The position numbers and the translations under genes are program-made. This document shows positions 9,401-16,310 of a stretch of DNA of 32,242 nt, in pieces. The stretch is taken from positions 1-32,242 of the forward strand of contig CALMZO010000021.1 of the NCBI GenBank assembly GCA_937870825.1, in the 5' to 3' direction. This stretch comes from an uncultured Chloroflexota bacterium. Its GTDB lineage: Bacteria > Chloroflexota > Anaerolineae > UBA4142 > SHND01. Each line of letters opens with the position of its first letter. The stretch's first letter is position 1. The notes beneath the pieces are model-generated. The model ran no database searches, had not been told where the DNA came from, and saw only the letters and a program-made list of their open reading frames with translations.

Positions 9401-9642
9401 GCAGCGGCGACGAATGGCTCGGTCTGACGCGCGCATTTTTTTCCGCCAGCGCGCGTGCCGTCGTCGCGTCGTTGTGGAATGTGGACGACGCTTCGACCGC
9501 GCAACTGATGGAATTGTTTTACAAAAATTTGGAAGGGGGAAAAGCAATCGCGGACGCATTGCGCGACGCGCAACGTGTACTGTATCGCCAAGGATATTCC
9601 GCCCATCACTGGGCGGCATTTGTGGCGATGGGCGAGGTGTAA
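6415..9642 (+). CDS. TPR-CHAT protein (caspase/separase-fold protease)
   Basis: The protein is 1075 residues. Residues ~1-620 are consecutive TPR-like helical hairpins (NLGELYDALGDYPRALHHQ, ELGKTYFHLGQIAQARQAL, RAYQSAQKTLQAAF). A coiled segment with ERERVLRDRLVQQRKQ leads to the C-terminal CHAT domain (~790-1075). The catalytic pair is intact: His948 in ILHFATHA and Cys988 in LVTLSACAS. The usual flanking CHAT blocks are present: LIVSPHHALHQLPFHAL, DEWLGLTRAFFSASARAVVASLWNVDD and the final HHWAAFVAMGEV. The family cuts proteins after activation through its repeat region; in other bacteria CHAT proteases act in cell-suicide and type III CRISPR-linked immunity. The start ATG overlaps the 166-aa gene, and only a weak GACGAG lies upstream, which suits translational coupling. 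No signal peptide is present, so it is cytoplasmic. Confidence 0.9.
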   Translation: MARTANINSLARQWVRENMNDAELRRAIMVARLRDIPLSLFEKIERERHRSPRFAHALARVVYEIARRKKNPALRARAELALIQTLNTLGEFPDVLARCEKTAARFEKLGDAENQARVWLEAASAETWRGNLDLARTYLVRAKNLSDAPEISFQVMWIQGGIAWQGSDFNRASELFELLLSRVDKGDHLMRALALREFGHVRHRFNPHEGLGLLRKARRQLVRLHCAADIAFCDYWLAQALSDLNRFAEGEKALQRAKRFAAREGMRFIAALCDLDLGYLRWGQQRFHKALTFTQAARPLFAQIGVSQEVATCDLNSGSYLLSLNRYDEAIPYLEQAAEAALDTQRYTKAGVAHANLGELYDALGDYPRALHHQLTASKLFAPQRPLARLARTMLELGKTYFHLGQIAQARQALRRARAFSLEGHLPSETAQADLGLAQIALASAQSKHARAALLRARAQLAKLEQTIYVAYCERLLAQTNVRHRATAMRHLAASRNLFARQNLFVEVALCELTSGDLHCAWQEWDAAERAYQSAQKTLQAAFPDHAWRIAYGLGKIARARGDETAALQEWLRGCERIAKLRAGSGIELLSNDLFHARQHIFTDALQLAHTLERNEDALRVMEIAKAQTFLQQVMGRAPRALLAVSPATANLLERERVLRDRLVQQRKQLVFDAHQTQPTAPLATRGVPFKMLDKLKTTLREYEEVAQQLQLARHGLEGNPTLALFDVETFRAYANARWGDAWTALDYFFANGKLYIACIEPTRVSITTTRWTPSDAAQLKLATSTHPDEREVVYNETLRGFPVNTRANVLEDLTPRLIPASVRQGRAQTLIVSPHHALHQLPFHALCEKNAPLLERFTFVYTPNLQALVELARNHPAKPKHSRMLVCGAETFSDAPPLLHTRAEVQALQQLPNTTVLWQEDATRATLLEWNARDALSRYSILHFATHARVDADAPYESHIALTNDTLNVLDIPELKLDARLVTLSACASAIGKGGSGDEWLGLTRAFFSASARAVVASLWNVDDASTAQLMELFYKNLEGGKAIADALRDAQRVLYRQGYSAHHWAAFVAMGEV

Positions 9643-9675
9643 AAAATGGGTGGAAACATGAGCGCGTTTCCACCC
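9641..9675 (-). terminator. Rho-independent terminator of the small exported-peptide gene
   Basis: Perfect 10-bp stem GGGTGGAAAC (9648-9657) / GTTTCCACCC (9666-9675) with an 8-nt loop. Read on the minus strand, the stem is followed by A and a run of six T. It sits directly against the CHAT stop codon and lacks a T-run on the plus strand, so it serves the minus-strand gene best. Confidence 0.8.
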
Positions 9676-9690
9676 GAAAATGTACTGCTC

Positions 9691-9870
9691 TCAACACCCG
9701 CCGCCGTGGCAAGGTTGCCCCGGAATACGCGTCGGCGTCGGTGTCGGCTCTGTCGCAACTCTCACTACAGCTGAATGCGAGCCCGTGTTCGCCGCTAATG
9801 CAATCGCAAGGGGAACAATCACTGCAAACACGACGAGCATACCCACGAGCAGCAGACGAAATTTTTTCAT
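9691..9870 (-). CDS. Short exported peptide with Pro-Thr linker and Cys/His-rich end
   Basis: The protein is 59 residues. The ATG at 9870 is preceded by GGAGGTGAGCGTT, an excellent ribosome binding site; a longer in-frame start is less likely. MKKF plus the hydrophobic stretch LLLVGMLVVFAVIVPLAIALAA (about 22 residues, longer than 20 only if read to the Ala pair) is a signal peptide or signal anchor with an ALAA-type cleavage region. The mature part of about 30 residues contains PTPTPTRIPGQ and ends PCHGGGC. Pro-Thr linkers are common in exported Chloroflexota proteins. The terminal C-H-G-G-G-C could bind metal, form a disulfide or be modified. It converges on the CHAT gene, has its own terminator and is divergent from the HTH-TPR gene. 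Function unknown. Confidence 0.75.
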   Translation of the reverse strand: MKKFRLLLVGMLVVFAVIVPLAIALAANTGSHSAVVRVATEPTPTPTRIPGQPCHGGGC

Positions 9871-9906
9871 AACGCTCACCTCCGCCAACAGAATGCAGGG
9901 GAGCGT

Positions 9907-9935
9907 TTGTAAAATTCTTATGCCGCTGTTTAATT
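9907..9935 (+). promoter_or_regulatory. Possible promoter of the HTH-TPR gene
   Basis: TTGTAA (9907-9912) and TTAATT (9930-9935) with a 17-bp spacer lie in the 93-bp divergent gap, 28 bp before the ATG. Weak consensus match; recorded because the gap must hold promoters for both divergent genes. Confidence 0.3.
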
Positions 9936-9963
9936 TTGCGCGAGTTTAGAAACGAGTTTTGGT

Positions 9964-11124
9964 ATGGAATTTCTTTCGCTGGCAGAACAATTTGAAATCG
10001 AAAAAGAAACGGTCCGCACCTTACTCAATAGTGTGCTAGCGGAACATGGAGCGGAAAAAGAATTTGCGCGTCGGACTGGACTTTCAACCGTCCACTTGAG
10101 TTATTTGCGAAAAGGCAAGCGTCTCGCGAGCGTAGCAACAGCAAAGCAAATTGCCGCCGCACTGCCCTGGACAACCGAGCAACGCGAACGATTTGTGCAT
10201 CACGCTGCCCAAGTATGGAGACTGAAAAATTCACTGTGGCGCAACACACAGCGCAACACGCCGGGGAAACCGAATCAAGAGGTCGTGGATATTGTGCGTC
10301 ACGCGCAGAACGACGCGACCTTTGCGCGCGACGCGGCAGCCGCGCAAAGGTTGTACCGCCGCGCAGCCAATATGGCGGAACTTTTGCTGACGCAGACCGA
10401 CCCGAATCAAGACCCACTGAATTTTGTCGAGTTGTCGTTTGTAGCGCATGATGCATTGTGCGTACTCAATCGCAGCGATGAAGCATTATGGCACGCCAAG
10501 CGCGTGCGGCTCGTGACGCAGCAATTGAACCGTAAGGATTTTCGAGACCCCGAGCGAGTTGACTTTATGCAAGTGAACGCGCTCCGTTGTGAAGCCGTGG
10601 CGCTGCACAATTTGCATCTCGCGCGTCCGATGCAAGAGGTGTGCGCGCAAGTCGAAACGCTGGAGGGTTTGAAGCGAGGGGAACAGTTTTGGCGGCCATG
10701 GTTGAATCGCGACAAAATCCAGGCGTTGATGGACCTGCCGCGCTTTTCGATTCGTGAAGTTGAAATGCTGGCGCGCCAAGTCTTTCGACTTTGTGATAGT
10801 CGAGGAGATGCGTACGACCCATTAATGGTCTTGTTAATTTCACAATCGCTTACACGCGCGTACATGCAATATGAAAATTTTGATAAAGCCTATCAGGTGT
10901 TAAATCAAGCGCACGCGGATGTTGATACCATCCCTCACGTCGGTCCGTTGCACCGCGTACTCTTTTTCAAAACATTCGCACAATGGTATTGGCTGCAAGG
11001 TTCGCACGGTGACGAATGGTGTTATTTTGCAGACAAGGCGTTTGCATTGGCAACTGAGGCGGGCTTGGAGCATCAATTAAATGAATTGCGTCAAGAGTTT
11101 GGCACGCTACATTCGCGAGAATAA
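9964..11124 (+). CDS. HTH (Cro/C1-like) regulator with TPR-like C-terminal region
   Basis: The protein is 386 residues. Residues ~14-75 read as a helix-turn-helix: LNSVLAEHGAEKEFARRTGL, then STVHLSYLRKGKRLASVATA, then IAAALPW, the xre/Cro fold with a recognition helix around STVHLSYLRKGK. From about residue 95 the protein is all helical with TPR-like units (AAQRLYRRAANMAELLL, ALCVLNRSDEALWHAKRVRLV, QSLTRAYMQYENFDKAYQVLNQA). The architecture suggests a cytoplasmic regulator whose TPR part binds a peptide or protein ligand, in the manner of RRNPP-type or Chloroflexota HTH-TPR regulators. The divergently placed exported 59-aa peptide is an attractive candidate ligand gene. That pairing is inference from adjacency only. 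A hairpin terminator follows directly. Confidence 0.75.
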   Translation: MEFLSLAEQFEIEKETVRTLLNSVLAEHGAEKEFARRTGLSTVHLSYLRKGKRLASVATAKQIAAALPWTTEQRERFVHHAAQVWRLKNSLWRNTQRNTPGKPNQEVVDIVRHAQNDATFARDAAAAQRLYRRAANMAELLLTQTDPNQDPLNFVELSFVAHDALCVLNRSDEALWHAKRVRLVTQQLNRKDFRDPERVDFMQVNALRCEAVALHNLHLARPMQEVCAQVETLEGLKRGEQFWRPWLNRDKIQALMDLPRFSIREVEMLARQVFRLCDSRGDAYDPLMVLLISQSLTRAYMQYENFDKAYQVLNQAHADVDTIPHVGPLHRVLFFKTFAQWYWLQGSHGDEWCYFADKAFALATEAGLEHQLNELRQEFGTLHSRE

Positions 11125-11126
11125 AA

Positions 11127-11151
11127 GAACCCGACACTTTAGGTCGGGTTC
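11127..11151 (+). terminator. Hairpin after the HTH-TPR gene
   Basis: Perfect 9-bp stem GAACCCGAC / GTCGGGTTC with a 7-nt loop, starting 3 nt after the stop codon. No T-run follows on the plus strand; an A-rich stretch precedes it, so it would be a better terminator for minus-strand transcripts arriving from xdhA. Confidence 0.55.
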
Positions 11152-11205
11152 GGTGTGGTATCTAATTCTCGCATTCGTTCTCTATTTGCGTAATCCAACC
11201 AACGA

Positions 11206-11268
11206 GACTTGCATGCAAGTCCAGCGGGGACCATTTCCCCGGAAGAATTTCGTCGCGTTTTTCACGCG
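11206..11268. repeat. Cluster of three short palindromes between convergent genes
   Basis: A perfect 16-bp palindrome GACTTGCATGCAAGTC (11206-11221) is followed by CGGGG-N7-CCCCG (11225-11241) and CGCGT-N5-ACGCG (11254-11268). No open frame of note lies in 11152-11314. It could be a protein-binding site or a structured 3' end; nothing shows which. Confidence 0.6.
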
Positions 11269-11314
11269 TGTTGCATAAATTCCAAAGTGTTTCTCCTGTT
11301 CCCATTTTGAACTT

Positions 11315-13585
11315 TTAGCTTTGAATTTTTAGCTTGGCTTGAACCCGCCACGGCGTCAACGGAAATTCATTGAACCACACGCCCGTCGCGTCATGCACCG
11401 CCGCGATGACTGCGGGCGCGAACGGAATGTACGGCATCTCTGCCATCCCACGAATCCCGTACGCGCCGACCTCACTCGGAAATTCCATAATCACCGAATC
11501 CACGCGTTCGGGAATATCCAGCGCGCCGGGCATCAAATAATTGTTCAAGTACGGCGTGAGTACCTGTCCGTTGCGCGTGACAAAATTTTCGGTGATGGTG
11601 TAGCCGAGCGCCTGCATCACCCCCCCCTCGATTTGTCCCTCAATCATTTGCGGATTCACCGCCTTGCCCACATCATGCGCGCTCGTCACGCGCACCACGC
11701 GCACTTGCCCCGTTTCCGTGTCCACTTCCACTTCGACCGCTTGCGCGACATAGCCGTACAAAAAATTCGATTGCCCGTGTCCGTCCACATCGTCAATCAT
11801 TTCCGTTTTTGGCGCGAACCAGTCAAATTCCCCGCGCGCGGGACGTTCTTCGCCGCGCCATTTTTCCAAAACCAATTCCGCCGCGCCCGCAATTGCGCGT
11901 CCTGCCATTGTCGTCAAACGCGACGCGGACGCGCTGCCCGAGTTTTCCGCGAACGCGGTATCACTCACCACCAGCTTTATTTTTTCAATCGGCAAGTTCA
12001 ACGCGTGCGCGGCAACCTGCGCCATCGCGGTATGATGCCCTTGCCCACATTCCGCGCCCGCGATAAAAACTCGCGCCTGTTCAATTTCCAAACTGCCGTG
12101 CAATTCAATCGCTGCCCACGAACGTTCGGGATAGCCGATGGAAAATCCGATATTTTTGAAACCACTTGCGATTCCAAATCCACGCTTGAGCGGATTCTCA
12201 AATCCCCAACCATCCCCATTTCCCTCATTTCCCTTATTTCCCTTCGTTTCCTCCCATCCAAATTTTTTCGCACACTCCTCCGTCACTTGTACCAACGAAA
12301 CTTTTCCTCCACTCAATGGTTCGCGCGTCGAGAGTTCATCGCCGTCGCGCAACAAATTTTTCACGCGCAGTTCCACCGGGTCCATGCCCAATTTTTCCGC
12401 GAGCTTGTTCATTTGCGATTCCGCGACAAAATGTCCTTGCGGCGCGCCGAAACCGCGAAATGCCGCTTGCGGAATGTTGTTCGTGTACACCGCGTACGCG
12501 TCCACGCTCACGTTCGGAATGCGATACGGTCCCGTACACGTGAGCGTGGTGTTGAACAACACTTTGGTGGACGTGTACGCGTACGCGCCCGCGTCAGCAA
12601 TCGCTTCGACGCGCGCGGCGACGAGTGTGCCATCTTGCTTTGCGCCCAATTTCGCGCGGAAAAACATTTGATGTCGCTTGGCGTGATACTTGATGGATTC
12701 TTCGCGCGACCAAATAATTTTCACCGGACGCTGCAATTTCCACGCCGCGAGTGCGAGAATGATTTGCACGCTCATGTCTTCGCGTCCGCCGAACGCGCCG
12801 CCAATGGCGGGATAGATGACGCGAATTTTTTCGGGCGGCAAATTCAACGCGTGTGCGATTTGGTGCTGGTCTTCCCACGTCCACTGTCCCGCGACGAGCG
12901 CCGTCACGCGCCCTTCGTCGTCAATGTAGCCAAGTCCCGCTTCGGGCTGCAAAAACACATGCTCTTGCATCGGCGTGTGATATTCGTCCTCGACAATCAC
13001 ATCCGCGTCGGCAAACGCGTTATCCACATCACCTTTACGCACGCGGTAGTGTTTCAACACATTCGCGTACTGGTCCAGTTCGATTTCGGGATGCGTGGGA
13101 TTGTTGCCGATGGGGGTTTCGTGCAAAATTGGCGCACCGCGTTTCATCGCTTCGCGCGGGTCAAACACGGCGGGCAAATCTTGATACTCGACCTCAATCA
13201 AATCGCGCGCGTGCGCGGCTTGCCGTTCCGTTTCCGCGACGACGAGCGCGAGCTTGTCCCCAATCCAACGCACAATCGTTTGCGCCTCACGCGAAAAATG
13301 TTCCGTGTCCGAATGCGCGTCGGGTCCGCACAACACAGGATTGTCAAAAACAGTTAGCCCGTATTCGTTGACGGGAACATCCTTCGCGGTAAAAATCGCG
13401 ACGACACCGGGCGCGTTCAACGCTTTGGACGTGTTGATGTTCTTGATGCGCGCGTGCGGACGATTTGCGAACAACACTTTCATCCACAATTGATTTGGTA
13501 AATCAATATCGCCCGGATATTTTGCTTCGCCGGTCACTTTGGCGCGCGCGTCGACGCGCGGGAGAGATTCTCCGAGAATAGTCAT
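11315..13585 (-). CDS. xdhA: Molybdenum hydroxylase catalytic subunit (xanthine dehydrogenase family)
   Basis: The protein is 756 residues from the ATG at 13585; a longer in-frame start would lie inside the toxin gene. It begins LPRVDARAKVTGEAKYPGDI, the a/b hammerhead domain. Mo-pterin cofactor blocks are visible: IGGAFGGREDM, AAFRGFGAPQGHF, AGAECGQGHHTAMAQVAA and the final GAYGIRGMAEMP with the conserved active-site Glu. The CSFR loop of form-I CO dehydrogenase is absent, so a purine or other hydroxylase is more likely than CoxL. It needs the FAD/2Fe-2S protein encoded 2.7 kb upstream. Its ATG overlaps the toxin stop (ATGA), implying coupled translation. Residues ~445-462 (KGNKGNEGNGDGWG) are a low-complexity insert. 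The extreme C-terminus AKLKIQS and the stop come from an AAAGCTAAAAG-type repeat. Substrate unknown. Confidence 0.9.
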   Translation of the reverse strand: MTILGESLPRVDARAKVTGEAKYPGDIDLPNQLWMKVLFANRPHARIKNINTSKALNAPGVVAIFTAKDVPVNEYGLTVFDNPVLCGPDAHSDTEHFSREAQTIVRWIGDKLALVVAETERQAAHARDLIEVEYQDLPAVFDPREAMKRGAPILHETPIGNNPTHPEIELDQYANVLKHYRVRKGDVDNAFADADVIVEDEYHTPMQEHVFLQPEAGLGYIDDEGRVTALVAGQWTWEDQHQIAHALNLPPEKIRVIYPAIGGAFGGREDMSVQIILALAAWKLQRPVKIIWSREESIKYHAKRHQMFFRAKLGAKQDGTLVAARVEAIADAGAYAYTSTKVLFNTTLTCTGPYRIPNVSVDAYAVYTNNIPQAAFRGFGAPQGHFVAESQMNKLAEKLGMDPVELRVKNLLRDGDELSTREPLSGGKVSLVQVTEECAKKFGWEETKGNKGNEGNGDGWGFENPLKRGFGIASGFKNIGFSIGYPERSWAAIELHGSLEIEQARVFIAGAECGQGHHTAMAQVAAHALNLPIEKIKLVVSDTAFAENSGSASASRLTTMAGRAIAGAAELVLEKWRGEERPARGEFDWFAPKTEMIDDVDGHGQSNFLYGYVAQAVEVEVDTETGQVRVVRVTSAHDVGKAVNPQMIEGQIEGGVMQALGYTITENFVTRNGQVLTPYLNNYLMPGALDIPERVDSVIMEFPSEVGAYGIRGMAEMPYIPFAPAVIAAVHDATGVWFNEFPLTPWRVQAKLKIQS
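12186..12254. repeat. Low-complexity insert in the Mo-subunit gene
   Basis: Iterations of TTTCCCTTATTTCCCTTCG (period about 9) interrupt GCGC-rich coding sequence. On the minus strand they encode ETKGNKGNEGNGDG, a Gly/Asn/Lys linker between two conserved parts of the Mo subunit. The frame is preserved. Confidence 0.75.
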
Positions 13586-13929
13586 TTTAATTTCTCGCCT
13601 GTAAAAACATCGAAAAGGTCTTTGAGAACTTGGCGGATAGCATTCCAATCCTCTGCTGGCAAGTGTCCTAATTTTCGATCCACCAAACTTTTTTCGAGGG
13701 TTGCCAATTTATGCAAGCGCACCACAGAGGGGGCTTTGAGTCCTGCTTGTTTCCATTGCATGAGGACAACATCAAATTTGAATTTAGAATCACGCGTAGG
13801 GATGCGGGCTACCAAAACATCGTCATCGCCCACATCAAGCACAACAAGCGCGGGACGGCGTTTTGTCTCCTGTTCACTGCTAAAGGGAAACTTGAGCAAA
13901 AGAATATCGCCGACGTTATATGTTTCCAT
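13582..13929 (-). CDS. PemK/MazF-type toxin (endoribonuclease family)
   Basis: The protein is 115 residues. It starts METYNVGDILLLKFPFSSEQETKRRPALVVLD, the MazF/PemK SH3-like barrel with the conserved GDI(V/L)L...PF and RRPALVV strands; further blocks are VARIPTRD and LKAPSVVRLHKLATLEKSLV. In this family the protein cuts mRNA and is held inactive by the upstream-encoded antitoxin. The antitoxin stop lies 2 bp upstream. The toxin stop TGA overlaps the xdhA start, so the catalytic subunit of a metabolic enzyme is read from the tail of a toxin-antitoxin operon. The C-terminal helix (AEDWNAIRQVLKDLFDVF) is typical of PemK-like proteins of cyanobacteria and Chloroflexota. Confidence 0.85.
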   Translation of the reverse strand: METYNVGDILLLKFPFSSEQETKRRPALVVLDVGDDDVLVARIPTRDSKFKFDVVLMQWKQAGLKAPSVVRLHKLATLEKSLVDRKLGHLPAEDWNAIRQVLKDLFDVFTGEKLK

Positions 13930-13931
13930 GA

Positions 13932-14153
13932 TTATTCCATCTCATCATAAATTGCATCGGAATCTGCGTACCCGGCAAAAAATTCTTTCGCGGTGAGATA
14001 TGCCCACTCTTTTTGTTCGTACGTGTCCTCCGGCTCGCGCACGAGAAAGATTACGCGCACGACTTGCCCATGTGGCAAGAGTTCGCTCAACACCGCGGGC
14101 AGCTCTATCGTACCTTCTGCAGAAACTTGGATGGGAAATTCGTATGCTTTCAT
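13932..14153 (-). CDS. Antitoxin of the PemK-type pair
   Basis: The protein is 73 residues from the ATG at 14153, preceded by AGAGGTCCTGAA. The N-terminal half (MKAYEFPIQVSAEGTIELPA) forms short beta strands like AbrB-type DNA-binding antitoxins; the acidic C-terminal tail (YLTAKEFFAGYADSDAIYDE) is the likely toxin-wrapping segment. Its gene comes immediately before the toxin, as usual. Antitoxins of this kind commonly repress their own promoter. The gap 14154-14306 to the glycosyltransferase gene would hold that promoter, but I saw no convincing -35/-10 pair. Confidence 0.8.
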   Translation of the reverse strand: MKAYEFPIQVSAEGTIELPAVLSELLPHGQVVRVIFLVREPEDTYEQKEWAYLTAKEFFAGYADSDAIYDEME

Positions 14154-14306
14154 TTCAGGACCTCTGTTCACCATCTGCTCAAACGCGCAGACGGCTCATG
14201 CGATTGTTGGATTTTGTTTCCAATTCGGAATCATTTCATACACGGCAGATTCTTGGCAAATAGACGCTTGAGGGCGAGTAATTTTCGTTTGAGCGTCATG
14301 CGCAAG

Positions 14307-15797
14307 TCAGGTTTCATGCCGTAATGTTCCTCGCACCGCGAAAAACAGCAACACTAGAATTCCCGTTGTCAACAACCCCAACATGAAAAGCGGTGCATTC
14401 CCCTCCATCCCCGTATTCGGCAAGTACCACCACCACACATCGGCGCGATGCAAGACGTACGGGTCGTTGAACCAGATGAAACGGTCATTGGGCAGCGGTG
14501 GCAGTGGCGGAATGACCGGCGAGCTCATCGTCAAACGCGTCCACAGCAAATTCCAATTCGCGAGTATCGGCGCGGTTGCCCAGTCCGTCATCCAGCGTGT
14601 GTCCCACGGTTTTTCGATTCCTGCGAGCAAAACGACCGTGTTCGTATTCACAAGCAGCGAAGGAATCTGGACGACGATGCCGAGTGCGAAGGTGAAATAC
14701 GCGAACCATCGCGCGTGCAACAACGTTTCGCCAAACGGCAGCAGCAAAAATGGAATCACGGGCAGCAAAAAACGCGGACCCCAGCCGCTGTCGCCATGCC
14801 AAAAACCATAGCCGCTATAAAACAAAATTTGCGAAAGTACAAACGCGCCAATCAAAAATGTTTCGCGCGGAAATTTTTTCCCGAACCACCACAACCCCAA
14901 CACGGCGGCACACAACGGTGGCGAATACCAAAACAAACTTTTGCCGGGACTGAACAACAAGCCGTACACCCATTCGACGCGCGGCATTCCCAACAAACGC
15001 GCGTACGGACTGTATCCCGATTCGAGCGGCGAACCAAAACGCGTCCAATTGTACCAACCAATCACCAACAACGCGGCAAGAATCGGCGCACTCCACATCA
15101 ACAACACACGCAGCCCGCGCAACACATCGCGTTTTCGTACCGCAGCCCACAACAAATACATCGCAAACAACGGCGCGGCGACAAGCAACTGAAACCGCGT
15201 CATCAGCGCGAGACCAAAGGCAAAGCCCGAAACAAGCAGCCACGTACCGGAACGCGTTTTGTCAAAACGAAACAAGCCCGCAAACGAAATCAACAACAGC
15301 AATGCAGCCAGCGGTTCGGTGAACGCCGTTTTGGTGAACCACCAAGCGATGGTCGCCAAGCCAAACGCCAGTGTTGTGAGAATGGCGATACGCCGCGCGT
15401 ATCCCAATCCAACAATCAAACAGTACAGCAGCGTCGCCGTCAGCGCGGTCACCAACGGATTGAAAAAGGTAACCACGCCAAAGCGCGTCCAAAAGCCGTT
15501 GAACCGCGCGAGAGAAAATTTGGACAACGCTTCGCCAATTCCAAAAAACGGCGCAATGATGAGCGATGACGCGAGTCCGGTCTGCGAATAGAAGCGTCCG
15601 TCCGAGCCGCGCATCATGCCCAGTGTCGGCGCTTCACCCGACGACGGCACGGCAAAATCATTGCGGCGCAAAATGCCCGCCGTCACATACACAATCGTCT
15701 CTTCATCCGCCGCGTATGCGTGTCCGCTTGCCGTGAACAAATAAACGGCGAGCAGCAAGAAAAAAATTGCAAGCGCCAGCGAATCGTATTTCGGCAT
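14307..15797 (-). CDS. Polytopic membrane glycosyltransferase (GT39/ArnT-like)
   Basis: The protein is 496 residues from the ATG at 15797; an in-frame TTG three codons upstream is possible. About eleven hydrophobic segments span it. The first extracytoplasmic loop, after YLFTASGHAYA, carries the acidic ADEETIVY, where GT-C enzymes place their catalytic Asp/Glu. Later loops have GRFYSQTGLASSLIIAPF, WYNWTRFGSPLESGYS, LFSPGKSLFWYSPPL and HGDSGWGPRFLLP, blocks typical of Chloroflexota phospholipid-carrier-dependent glycosyltransferases. The enzyme would move a sugar from a polyprenyl-phosphate donor to an acceptor outside the membrane. It sits inside the split xdh locus, on the same strand, with no obvious functional link to it. 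It follows the decayed SnoaL-like gene by 13 bp. Confidence 0.8.
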   Translation of the reverse strand: MPKYDSLALAIFFLLLAVYLFTASGHAYAADEETIVYVTAGILRRNDFAVPSSGEAPTLGMMRGSDGRFYSQTGLASSLIIAPFFGIGEALSKFSLARFNGFWTRFGVVTFFNPLVTALTATLLYCLIVGLGYARRIAILTTLAFGLATIAWWFTKTAFTEPLAALLLLISFAGLFRFDKTRSGTWLLVSGFAFGLALMTRFQLLVAAPLFAMYLLWAAVRKRDVLRGLRVLLMWSAPILAALLVIGWYNWTRFGSPLESGYSPYARLLGMPRVEWVYGLLFSPGKSLFWYSPPLCAAVLGLWWFGKKFPRETFLIGAFVLSQILFYSGYGFWHGDSGWGPRFLLPVIPFLLLPFGETLLHARWFAYFTFALGIVVQIPSLLVNTNTVVLLAGIEKPWDTRWMTDWATAPILANWNLLWTRLTMSSPVIPPLPPLPNDRFIWFNDPYVLHRADVWWWYLPNTGMEGNAPLFMLGLLTTGILVLLFFAVRGTLRHET

Positions 15798-15810
15798 CCC
15801 GTTCAAAACG

Positions 15811-16293
15811 TCACCGATTGCTGCTCACAAAGCTTCCCGCGTAAATCGGCGCGCCCAATTGTCGTTTCGCAATCGAAACAAGCGCATTTCCCAAATCGTC
15901 GCAGTGATTCCAAATTTCCACCACCTTGCCATTTTCAAAACGAAAAATATTGACGCCCGACATGTTTACAAATTTTCCGGTTGCAGGTTGATTCCCCCAC
16001 TGTGCGCTATTCGTCCCCTGCATCGTCCAACGCGCGACGACGAAATCATTTTCGCCAATCAACAATTCCGTCCCGTGTTTCAAATCGGGAAACGCCGCGC
16101 GAAAATCATTCGCCACTTGTTTTTGTCCCGCCGCGCCCGCCGTCGGATTGCCCGCGCGCAAATCGTGTTGCGTCGCTTACGACGCGAGCGCGTAATTTTC
16201 GGCAAACACCTGAAACACAAAATCGATGTTGCCCTTGTTTCACACCTCATCGTAAAAACGACGAATCAATTCTTTGTTGGATTCGACAGACGT
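15811..16293 (-). pseudogene. Decayed SnoaL-like/ester-cyclase gene (two nonsense codons and a lost start)
   Basis: One continuous frame of 160 codons reads like a SnoaL-type polyketide-cyclase-like protein: SVESNKELIRRFYDEV, NKGNIDFVFQVFAENYALAS, then QHDLRAGNPTAGAAG, LLIGENDFVVARWTMQGT and FVNMSGVNIFRFENGKVVEIW. Codon 18 is TGA (16242-16240), where the family normally has Trp (EVWNKGN). Codon 39 is TAA (16179-16177). The natural start position holds ACG instead of ATG, directly after an in-frame TGA. The frame itself is unbroken: no indel is needed. The part after the second stop (15811-16161) could still be made as a 116-aa fragment from an internal start, but it lacks the first helices of the fold. 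The gene lies between the FAD/2Fe-2S subunit and the membrane glycosyltransferase. Confidence 0.8.
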
Positions 16294-16310
16294 GCCGCGT
16301 CAATCTCCAA

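Noticed and set aside
5937..9642. Assignment to a named CHAT system (CATRA or the type III CRISPR-linked Craspase)
   Set aside because: No CRISPR genes are present and the partner shows no motif that I can match with confidence.
11339..13357. A 672-codon open frame on the plus strand opposite the Mo subunit
   Set aside because: It is antisense to a clear full-length gene; its translation is Arg/His-rich without domains, a typical by-product of high third-position GC.
11315..13585. Form-I CO dehydrogenase large subunit
   Set aside because: The CSFR active-site loop is not found; motifs fit the general xanthine dehydrogenase family.
14448..15569. A 373-codon plus-strand frame opposite the membrane glycosyltransferase
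   Set aside because: Composed of Gln/Arg/Lys repeats, the mirror image of hydrophobic codons; not a gene.
15811..16293. TGA read as Trp or selenocysteine in the SnoaL-like gene
   Set aside because: A second stop (TAA) and a missing ATG are also present, and other genes of the window use TGG for Trp and TGA as stop.
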